Part shown: piece by piece, positions 16,623 through 23,765 of the stretch
How positions within the stretch are numbered: position 1 is the first letter of the stretch
How the letters are laid out: each line of letters opens with the position of its first letter
Assembly: GCF_002240355.1 (NCBI RefSeq)
Contig: NZ_CP016353.1
Location: 2,158,501-2,222,500 of the forward strand
DNA from: Prauserella marina
Lineage (GTDB): Bacteria > Actinomycetota > Actinomycetes > Mycobacteriales > Pseudonocardiaceae
Reading direction: 5' to 3'
DNA: 64,000 nucleotides
Position numbers and translations under genes: made by a program
Notes under the pieces: generated by a model
Database searches by the model: none
What the model saw: only the letters and a program-made list of their open reading frames with translations
What the model was told of the DNA's origin: nothing

Positions 16623-17510
16623 GGCCTGGTCCCACTCGCGCGGGGAAGACGCCACACGGATGCACCGTTGACCCGGGTGCTCCGGGCGGGCAACACCCCG
16701 CTCACGCGGGGGAAGACACCGTCCATGGTGATCTCGACGCGTTCTACGCCCGGAACCCCCGCACGCGCGGGGAAGACCTGGAGAAGGACCCGGCGCAGGC
16801 CGAGCGCTTCGGAACACCCCCGCTCGCGCGGGGAAGACCATCCGGCGGAAGTACGCCGTCAGGATCGACCTGGAACACCCCCGCTCGCGCGGGGAAGACC
16901 CTGTCCTTCGGAGTAGCCGCCGAACAGGAGGCGGAACACCCCCGCTCGCGCGGGGAAGACGATATCAAGTTGCCGCGTAAGGCGACTCCGGAGGGAACAC
17001 CCCCGCTCGCGCGGGGAAGACGGTTGGATGTGCGTGAGGTCGCGGCGTGACGCGGGAACACCCCCGCTCGCGCGGGGAAGACCCGGGTAGCAAACTCCAT
17101 GCCGGGATTGTGACCGGAACACCCCCGCTCGCGCGGGGAAGACAGGTAGATCGCAAGAGGGTCCAACCCGAAGTACGGAACACCCCCGCTCGCGCGGGGA
17201 AGACGGGGCTTTTCTGGCTGTGCTGCACGGCATGCGGCGGAACACCCCCGCTCGCGCGGGGAAGACCCCGGCACTGACTAGCCTCCGTCGCGGCAGCGAG
17301 GAACACCCCCGCTCGCGCGGGGAAGACATGAAGATGGCCGTCCTCAAGGTCGTCTCCGAGGGAACACCCCCGCTCGCGCGGGGAAGACTATGGGTTGATG
17401 ATCGCGCGACACCGTGATCCCGGAACACCCCCGCTCGCGCGGGGAAGACGCTGGATCAACACAGCGGTGTTGATGGTCGTGGGGAACACCCCCGCTCGCG
17501 CGGGGAAGAC
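16623..17510 (-). CRISPR. CRISPR array 1, type I-E, 15 repeats
   Basis: Twelve near-identical 28-base repeats (16811-17510; plus strand begins GGAACACCCC and ends GCGGGGAAGAC) recur every 61 bases with 33-base spacers. Three decayed copies (16623-16650, 16690-16717, 16752-16777) lie at the left end. In the crRNA sense (minus strand) the repeat begins GTCTTCCCCG and ends GGTGTTCC, matching the E. coli-type I-E repeat with a short GC stem. Decay at the left and the leader motif at the right show leftward transcription. Fourteen spacers. The base before each repeat on the plus strand is mostly C or G, as if a 29th base came from the PAM. The array follows cas2 in the same direction. Confidence 0.97.
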
Positions 17511-17550
17511 ACTTCCTGACCAGCGACTTTACCTCGCCCTGAATCGATTA
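17511..17550 (-). promoter_or_regulatory. Leader of CRISPR array 1
   Basis: The first 40 bases beside the newest repeat nearly match the flank of array 2: ACTTC-TGACC-GCGA, then CCTGAATCGATTA at 17538-17550. Read on the minus strand this is TAATCGATTCAGG ending 27 bases before the repeat. Leaders carry the array promoter and the integration signal for Cas1-Cas2. The promoter itself is probably further right, between here and the end of cas2. Confidence 0.8.
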
Positions 17551-17663
17551 TGTGTGACTGAGTTGATCTTCCTTGGGGTATGGCCGACGTCAATGCGACC
17601 GTGCCCAGACGACATCGCCCCTCCTGCTCGGGCCATCCCTGCCGGGCAACGGTCCCAGCCGAG

Positions 17664-18017
17664 TCAACGCCCGAATTTCCGGCGCCGGGCGGCGGTGCTC
17701 CAGCCGGTCGGACGTGGGGCCGGACTCTGGTCCACATCGGACGTGGTGTTGGGCCGGAGCATGAGGTTGACGCCCTCGAAATCCACTGGTTCCCAATTAT
17801 GGTGGTGGACGGAAAAGGCGAGACCTTGCTCGTTGTTGGCGGAATACACCATGATCGCGCGTCCGCTCTTGACCATGTCGACGACGCGGACCCACACGAG
17901 TTCACGGACCCGCGCGTTGATCGTGCCGACAAAGACACCGGGCGAAATTTCCAGCAGCCACCGCGTGAGGTGCCCACGCAGGCCGGTGGGACACGCGGCG
18001 ACGACGATGACGGTCAT
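17664..18017 (-). CDS. cas2: CRISPR adaptation protein Cas2, type I-E
   Basis: A 117-residue Cas2e. The start MTVIVVAACPTGLRGHLTRWLLEI and the GVFVGTINARVRELVW segment match the E. coli-type Cas2, which bridges two Cas1 dimers and measures protospacer length. Its ATG overlaps the cas1 stop by 4 bases. It is the last gene of the cas operon, 113 bases from the leader of array 1. The C-terminal tail beyond residue 100 (RPTGWSTAARRRK) is longer and more basic than the core. Confidence 0.95.
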   Translation of the reverse strand: MTVIVVAACPTGLRGHLTRWLLEISPGVFVGTINARVRELVWVRVVDMVKSGRAIMVYSANNEQGLAFSVHHHNWEPVDFEGVNLMLRPNTTSDVDQSPAPRPTGWSTAARRRKFGR

Positions 18018-19015
18018 AGGTCGGGTACTTCCGGATAGGACACTCCGCCCTCGACCTCTCCGTCATCGTAATCCCACAGCATGACGACATCCGGCCCGTC
18101 CAGCGCATCTGGGCCGTACTCGACCGGCTCCTCGTCCTCGCCCCGCAGGAGGTCCTTGACATCGCTGACGCAACGTTCGAGGAACGCGTGCCGCCTCAGG
18201 TAATCGCGAACGGCCCTGCGCGTTTCCGCCCCGACGTCCATGGGCTGCGCCGTCGCTATGTCGAACGCGATCGGGATGGCGATATCGGCTTTGTAGAGAT
18301 CGGCGATGTCGAACACAAAGGACCGAACATGTCCGGTGTGGACGAACCCGAGACCAGGTGCGCATCCCAACGCGACTATCGCCGCGTGGACAACACCGTA
18401 GAGACTCGTGTTGGCTGCTGAAAGTGCTTGATTGACAACGGTTCCGCTGTCAAAATCGGCGCTGTCATAGTCGCGTCGCGTCCATTCGATCCCGGTGCGA
18501 TTCGCATTCTCCCGGTAAATGCGCCGCACCCGAGCGCCTTCTTTACCTCGGAGTTGTTGCATACTCAAGCCGGTCGTGTCGTCGTCGGGAAAGCGCATCG
18601 CATACATCCGCCTGGCCACGTGAAGCCGGGATTGCCGGTCGGACACCAACGCGGCCTGTGCTTCGAGCAGCCGGGAGGAACGGGCCAGCGAACGACCGTG
18701 GGCGTAATAGCGGACACCATGCTCGCCCACCCAGACAGCCGTGGAACCGCTCTCGGCGAGCAGGACCATGGCCTGCTGGCTCACGGTGGTACCGGGCCCG
18801 AGCAACAGTGCGCCGAGTGTCGCCGCCGGTATGTGAACCGTTCCGCGGGCGTCGTGGGCGGTAATGGCGTTCGCGTCGCGATGGACGACGCTGTGTTCGA
18901 GATAGATGAAGGTCAGCCGATCTTCCGCTCGGGTGAGCTGAGAAAGCGGGACAGGCTTCGCGCCGGGAATATCGGGCACGGCTATCTCGCCGCGGCGAGA
19001 GTGAGCAAGCCGCAA
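18014..19015 (-). CDS. cas1: CRISPR integrase Cas1, type I-E
   Basis: A 333-residue Cas1. The metal-binding residues are visible as Glu159 (LRGKEGARVR), His226 (GFVHTGH) and Asp236/Asp239 (SFVFDIADLYK), matching E141, H208, D218/D221 of E. coli Cas1. It integrates new spacers with Cas2 at the leader end. ATG 19015 gives a 34-base overlap with cas6e; GTG 18979, three bases past the cas6e stop, is an alternative that would remove 12 residues and place the conserved PVPLSQLTRAEDR nearer the start. Confidence 0.96.
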   Translation of the reverse strand: MRLAHSRRGEIAVPDIPGAKPVPLSQLTRAEDRLTFIYLEHSVVHRDANAITAHDARGTVHIPAATLGALLLGPGTTVSQQAMVLLAESGSTAVWVGEHGVRYYAHGRSLARSSRLLEAQAALVSDRQSRLHVARRMYAMRFPDDDTTGLSMQQLRGKEGARVRRIYRENANRTGIEWTRRDYDSADFDSGTVVNQALSAANTSLYGVVHAAIVALGCAPGLGFVHTGHVRSFVFDIADLYKADIAIPIAFDIATAQPMDVGAETRRAVRDYLRRHAFLERCVSDVKDLLRGEDEEPVEYGPDALDGPDVVMLWDYDDGEVEGGVSYPEVPDL

Positions 19016-19647
19016 CCGTAGCCTTTCGCGGGGCCGATTCCGTTTATGAGGGCGAATCGGAGCGCGGCGGGATCAGTGACTTCCAGCGTCCCCTCGAACA
19101 CGACCGTCGCGATGGTGACCGTTTGCCCGCTCCTGGTGAACTTCCACGTGTGCCTGCCTTGGACGGCGACGTCGGGTTCCTTGCTTTTGCCTTCCACGAC
19201 GGCGAATCCGTGTTTCTGGACACGGTCGAGCAGCCATTGCGTCTGCTGGGCGACGGTGACGTGGCCGAAACGCTGCGATCGGCTCGCTGTTTCGGATCTT
19301 CGGCGGGACTGAGCAGGATTGGCGGTGAGCCGGAACGTCCAGCGTTGCCCCGGCGCGAGGCGAGTCAGTAAAGGATCGTAGTCGCGAGTTTCCCATTCTC
19401 GGATGCGCGGCCAGCCGGTTTCCTCGACGAGGTGGGTGAGGTCGGGGCGATGAGGACTGACCATGTACAGCAGCGTCTGATGAGGACGACTGTCCAATCT
19501 CCATAGAATTCGTCCGTCCTCAGCAGACTGGGTCAGTTCGCTGGGAAACGACGACAACACGGCGGCATGCAACCGCTGAGGTGAGGAAAGCAACCAACGG
19601 GTGCCGCGGCGAGCGGTGTTGAATTCGTATCGAGTGAGGTGGCTCAT
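18982..19647 (-). CDS. cas6e: crRNA endonuclease Cas6e (CasE)
   Basis: A 221-residue RAMP protein that cuts pre-crRNA at the base of the repeat stem and stays on the 3' handle. His27 (SSPQRLHAAVL) is in the place of the catalytic histidine, and the C-terminal glycine-rich loop is GIGPAKGYGCGLLTL. Its start overlaps the cas5 stop by 4 bases. One Cas6e serves both arrays although their repeat loops differ. Confidence 0.95.
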   Translation of the reverse strand: MSHLTRYEFNTARRGTRWLLSSPQRLHAAVLSSFPSELTQSAEDGRILWRLDSRPHQTLLYMVSPHRPDLTHLVEETGWPRIREWETRDYDPLLTRLAPGQRWTFRLTANPAQSRRRSETASRSQRFGHVTVAQQTQWLLDRVQKHGFAVVEGKSKEPDVAVQGRHTWKFTRSGQTVTIATVVFEGTLEVTDPAALRFALINGIGPAKGYGCGLLTLAAAR

Positions 19648-20342
19648 GTGACATCTTCTGGCAGTAAGTCCATCGGTTCGTGGGCGTAGTCGGGGTTGGT
19701 AACGCCAGCGACGCTGTCGGGGAGTACCGACCGCCAGTCATGCTTGCGGTGACGGGGATCGAAGCTCGCCGGGTCGTCGCGGACAAGGATGCTGCCGTCC
19801 GTGCCCGCCTCGCAGTCGATCACGGTTTCCAGCGTCACCAGGGAGTCTCGCCTGGCTTTCCGCACCCGGGAGGTGGCCTGCCACGGCTCATTTCTGAAGA
19901 CCTCGGCGATGGTCCCCTCGCGAATAGCCAGGACGAGGGGGCCTGTCGGCGGACACGAGCGTCGGCCGAGGAACAAGGGGAACGCCGGGCGCCGCAGGGA
20001 TTCGTTCAGTCCGTCCAGTAGCTCGGGTTCGCCCTCGATCGCGACAAGAAACACCGCGTCCGCAAGGTAGAAACGATATGACAGCGGCATGGATTCCGAC
20101 CTGTCGACGCTCTGCGCGGTCTGGAAGTCGCGTTCGATCTGCCCCGCCTGCTCGATCCGGACACCAAGCCGCAACTGCCGGAGATCGGCGATGGACTCGG
20201 TGCGGCGACGCCCTTCGGCCGCCGCGAGCAAACCGATGATGCCGCTCTTGCTGGGGACGCGGTCGGTGTTGCGGCGCGAGAAGCGGCTGCCGGTGCCCCA
20301 GGATTGCAGGGGCGCGGCCAGCCGCAGCAGCAAGACCGTCAT
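19644..20342 (-). CDS. cas5e: Cascade subunit Cas5e (CasD)
   Basis: A 232-residue RAMP protein that binds the 5' handle of the crRNA and anchors the end of the Cascade backbone. The start LLLRLAAPLQSWGTGSRFSRRNT, with TDRVPSKSGIIGLLAAAEGR, is the signature of Cas5e. Overlaps of 4 bases at both ends place it in one operon with cas7 and cas6e. Confidence 0.95.
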   Translation of the reverse strand: MTVLLLRLAAPLQSWGTGSRFSRRNTDRVPSKSGIIGLLAAAEGRRRTESIADLRQLRLGVRIEQAGQIERDFQTAQSVDRSESMPLSYRFYLADAVFLVAIEGEPELLDGLNESLRRPAFPLFLGRRSCPPTGPLVLAIREGTIAEVFRNEPWQATSRVRKARRDSLVTLETVIDCEAGTDGSILVRDDPASFDPRHRKHDWRSVLPDSVAGVTNPDYAHEPMDLLPEDVT

Positions 20343-21463
20343 GATGTTCCCAGTCGCTCGGCGACGAGTTCGCTCAGCGCGGTCGTCGCGGACTCGAAGG
20401 ACGTACGCGACGCCAGCCCGGTCAGCACCTCCGCGCGTTCACCGATGCCGACACTCCAGCCCGCGACCGGTGTCTCGTCATACGCGGCGTGAAGGTCGGT
20501 CCCGTAGCCGACCAGCCGGGTGAGGGCGCTGCCGATCCGCCCTGAGGATTCCCGCTCGTCGACGACCTCCTCGAACGCGCCGACAAGGTTCATCGACTGC
20601 GTGTCGCGGACGAGGATCAGCACGGCATCGGGCAGAGTGCGGTTGGCGAAGGTGTTCTGCTTGCCGGTAGGCATGCTCGTGACGAACGAGCGTGCGAACG
20701 CCACCACGGCCCGGCGAGTGGCCTCGACGTCGCCAAGGTTGTCCCGCAATCGATCGACGTCGACCGTGGCGTAGCGGTAGAGAGTGGACGAGTTGAATTC
20801 CACCGTGCCGATCATGCCCGCACCGGCATCCTCTTCCTCATCGGCGCGCTTGTGGTCGTCCACGGCGGTGTAGTAGTCGTACTCGTTGCTCACCTCGTGA
20901 ACACTGAGCGCGTGCGCGACCTGGGCGGCGGCGTCGACGTTGAGGTCGGCGTCGTCGGCGACCATCCGCCCGAACAGCGCGATATCCACGGAGTGCTGCC
21001 GGTCCGCCCGTGCTTTGGCATCCTGTTTGGATACTGTGCCGTCGCCGTTGTGTGCGGCATCGACGGCGAGTTCGGCGAGGGCTTCGATCTGGTTGTTGCT
21101 GAGGAACAGCAGGTAACCCGCCTCTTGAGGGGCGTCTTTCTTGCGGGCAGCCTTGAGTTTGATTCCCGCTTTGCTCAATACCTCGGTCGCCAGTTCTTCG
21201 GCCTGGTCGACGAGGTCGGTGTCCTGCTTCTGGATGCTTTCGGTGAGCAATTCGACGACCCGCTTGGTGCGCATGCCGAGTTCGCTCAAGTCCAGAAAGG
21301 ACGAGAAGTCGTCGCGGGTGGCACGTTTCCACGCCTGGCTGGAGACTCTCGCCCGGCGTTTTCCACCGTATACAGCCGTTTTCGGACTTCCGGTGTCGTC
21401 GCGGTTGATGTTGCTCGGTGGGACGGTCTGGATGACGTGAATGTCTACAATAGTGCGATTCAT
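20339..21463 (-). CDS. cas7e: Cascade backbone Cas7e (CasC/Cse4)
   Basis: A 374-residue protein expected in six copies along the crRNA. DIHVIQTVPPSNINRDDTGSPK and GGKRRARVSSQAWKRATR are typical of the N-terminal RNA-binding region of Cse4, and FVTSMPTGKQNTFANRTLPD of its later part. An acidic insertion near residues 205-212 (DHKRADEEED) is a minor variation. Start ATG 21463 overlaps the cse2 stop (ATGA). Confidence 0.96.
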   Translation of the reverse strand: MNRTIVDIHVIQTVPPSNINRDDTGSPKTAVYGGKRRARVSSQAWKRATRDDFSSFLDLSELGMRTKRVVELLTESIQKQDTDLVDQAEELATEVLSKAGIKLKAARKKDAPQEAGYLLFLSNNQIEALAELAVDAAHNGDGTVSKQDAKARADRQHSVDIALFGRMVADDADLNVDAAAQVAHALSVHEVSNEYDYYTAVDDHKRADEEEDAGAGMIGTVEFNSSTLYRYATVDVDRLRDNLGDVEATRRAVVAFARSFVTSMPTGKQNTFANRTLPDAVLILVRDTQSMNLVGAFEEVVDERESSGRIGSALTRLVGYGTDLHAAYDETPVAGWSVGIGERAEVLTGLASRTSFESATTALSELVAERLGTS

Positions 21464-22107
21464 GAGTTCTCCGGGGTGGTGTCGGTGGTGTCGGTGCGAG
21501 GCTTGGCGTCGCGTCGGCGCATGATGTAGAACTCGCGGCTCCAGACCATCCTCACCTGGTCCTCGCCGCGCAGTTGCCAGCGCACAAGTTTCTCGGCAAG
21601 CAACCCGTAGTCCAGCGGAACGCTCTCTCCGCGCAAAAGCTGGATGATTCCGCGAAGGTGGTGCACGAGTTCGCCGAGGCTGTCGGAGGTGCTGAAAGCC
21701 TGGAACCTGGTGATAACGGGGTGCCGGTCAGGAAAGGTGTGGTCGGCGATGAGCATGCGAATCGAGCGGCCGAGTTCGTACTGTGGACCTTCGTGGTGCA
21801 TGGCTTTGTTCTGGGCCTGCTGGTGTAGCGCGTAAAGGGTGAGGCTGTGGTGCGCGGCGAACTCGCCGACCGTGGGTTGATCGCGATTCACCTCGTGCTC
21901 GCGGACCAGTTGGTCGTCGAGGGTGTAGGTGAGGATGTCGCCGATTTCACCGGGAGGTTTTCCGACGCCACGGCGAAGCCGTGCCAACGCGGCCACCGCT
22001 TCGGGGCGGTCGCGCAGCGCCTCGCGTTGCAGTCCTTTGACGCGCTTATTGACCACGTCCCTGGTGATGCTGCCGATCCAGGGCTTGTTCGGTCGCACCT
22101 GGGTCAT
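21460..22107 (-). CDS. casB: Cascade small subunit Cse2 (CasB)
   Basis: A 215-residue helical protein; two copies stabilise the R-loop in Cascade. The family pattern of arginine-rich helices is present (LARLRRGVGKPPGEI and LRGIIQLLRGESVPLDYGLLAEKLVRW). The frame is open to 22527, but ATG 22107 (MTQVRPNK) overlaps the cse1 stop and has AAGGGAG six bases upstream, so it is chosen. The last 20 residues are a polar, Thr/Asp-rich tail. Confidence 0.93.
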   Translation of the reverse strand: MTQVRPNKPWIGSITRDVVNKRVKGLQREALRDRPEAVAALARLRRGVGKPPGEIGDILTYTLDDQLVREHEVNRDQPTVGEFAAHHSLTLYALHQQAQNKAMHHEGPQYELGRSIRMLIADHTFPDRHPVITRFQAFSTSDSLGELVHHLRGIIQLLRGESVPLDYGLLAEKLVRWQLRGEDQVRMVWSREFYIMRRRDAKPRTDTTDTTPENS

Positions 22108-23765
22108 GAGGAACTCCCTTGCGGTCCACGGTCGAAGGCCATCGGTATTGCCTTGCTCAGTGCCAGATAGAACCAGGACTGGGCGTGCGCGGCGGTCACG
22201 AGCCGTCCGCCGACCTGACGGCCGGTGATGGCGACTGCGGGAGCACGCGCCAGGATGTCGTCGCCGAGAGGGTCGATCTCCTGTTTCACGTTGTGGTGCC
22301 ATTCCCGCTGAGCTTGCGTCGGGTCGGTTTTCGGGCCAAGTCCAGGAATCCACTTGCGGAAGGCGATATCGAGTTGCCCGTAGGCCAGCTCTGTCGCGCG
22401 GTCCCTGTCGGACACGTCCGAGGGATTGGCCCCGGAAGGTTTCGGTGGCGATTTTCCCGCGGCCTGTGCGACGTTGAGCGCCAACTGCCCGAGCGCTCGT
22501 GCGGCTTGCTCCGCGGCCGAAACACACGACAGTACGGTGCCGACGAGTTCGACGGCATCCTGGCGCAACAGGACCGCATGGAGCGAGAGGGCGTCGTCGA
22601 CGATGTCTTCGGTCACCGCGTCTTTGCTGCCGTACTTCATGCCGACGGTGCGCAGCCGCAGTGGGAAGTCACCGGGCAGTGCGCCTTCGAGCGTCAAACC
22701 GCTCACCCAGTCCAGCACAACGGCAGTCAGCCCGGACGCCGCCGTCGCGTTCTGGACGCTGTTCTCGAACGCGGCGGGAAGCAGGGATTGCAGACCGCGC
22801 CAGATAGCTCGCGAAGGGTCATGCTGACGTGGCATGTAGACCTGAGGCAAGCGGTGCTGTTTCTCCTGCGCGGCGCTGCGCCGCCACGCGGTCAGCGGCT
22901 CGTCGTTGTGCCTGTTCTTGGTGTCGATCGCCTCGCCGTTGCAGATCAGGACACTGGTGACCTTGCCGTTGTCGGGGACGAGGCGGATTCTGCGCGCCTG
23001 CCAGGTGTAGAGATCCAGTGGTCCGCTCGGGTCGCGTGTGCCGCCCGGAAGGGCGACAGGGCGTTCCCATGCGGGCAGGTCATCGCCTGGTGAACGGGCG
23101 GTGTCGCCGAAGTCCGAGGCGATCAGGTTCAACAGCAGTGTATCGCGCAATGTCGCGCCTTCGACGAGCACGCTGCCGACCCGTCCCGCCCATCCGGTTC
23201 CGATCGGGTATCCGCGCCCGCCTTTGGTGCGTGGATCGTCGACCGGCCCGGTCTTGATGCCGGACGGATCGAACGCTTGGCAGTGCACCACCCAGCGGGC
23301 GGCCTCGGCGAACGACAGCGACAGATCGCTGCCCAGCCGAGTGGTGAAGAATGGATGTCCATTGGGGACGTCCGCGATGAGCTTGCTCAGTTCAGCGGTT
23401 TCACCTTTGGCTGTCCGCAATCCGGCAACCTGGAAGAACGGGGTCTCGGGATGGAAGAGGGCGAACCGGTCTCGATGCGAGTCGAGGTAGTCCTCGATCC
23501 GCGCGTGGGGAAGTTCCTTGCCGGACCAGAGCTGTTCCCAGTGATCGAGGTCGCGGGGTCCGCCGACCGCGCGGTGCAGCACGGCCAGCAATAGCCGGAG
23601 TAAGGCGACGTCCTGGGTCGCCAGGTCACCGGAGATCGCGACGAGGTCGTGTGCTTTTCCGAACACCTCGCGCAACGACAGTTCCACGGTCTCGCCGGAG
23701 ATGGTGCGCACGGGTAGCCACGGTTCAGTCAGCAGGTCGAACGGGTGACTGTCAGATCCGGTCAT
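22104..23765 (-). CDS. casA: Cascade large subunit Cse1 (CasA)
   Basis: A 553-residue protein that recognises the PAM and recruits Cas3. The N-terminal FDLLTEPWLPVRTISGE is the family signature, and the C-terminal four-helix bundle region is visible from about 380 on. ATG 23765 has AAGGGA seven bases upstream and overlaps the end of cas3 by 14 bases; the longer frame from 23819 is inside cas3. A low-complexity stretch (KSPPKPSGANPSDVSDRDR) interrupts the C-terminal domain. Confidence 0.95.
   Translation of the reverse strand: MTGSDSHPFDLLTEPWLPVRTISGETVELSLREVFGKAHDLVAISGDLATQDVALLRLLLAVLHRAVGGPRDLDHWEQLWSGKELPHARIEDYLDSHRDRFALFHPETPFFQVAGLRTAKGETAELSKLIADVPNGHPFFTTRLGSDLSLSFAEAARWVVHCQAFDPSGIKTGPVDDPRTKGGRGYPIGTGWAGRVGSVLVEGATLRDTLLLNLIASDFGDTARSPGDDLPAWERPVALPGGTRDPSGPLDLYTWQARRIRLVPDNGKVTSVLICNGEAIDTKNRHNDEPLTAWRRSAAQEKQHRLPQVYMPRQHDPSRAIWRGLQSLLPAAFENSVQNATAASGLTAVVLDWVSGLTLEGALPGDFPLRLRTVGMKYGSKDAVTEDIVDDALSLHAVLLRQDAVELVGTVLSCVSAAEQAARALGQLALNVAQAAGKSPPKPSGANPSDVSDRDRATELAYGQLDIAFRKWIPGLGPKTDPTQAQREWHHNVKQEIDPLGDDILARAPAVAITGRQVGGRLVTAAHAQSWFYLALSKAIPMAFDRGPQGSSS

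Noticed and set aside
16398-17428. ORFs on both strands with repeated RSRGED or SPRERGC peptides
   Set aside because: They are translations of the 61-base CRISPR period; repeat-unit length not divisible by three makes the three frames alternate.
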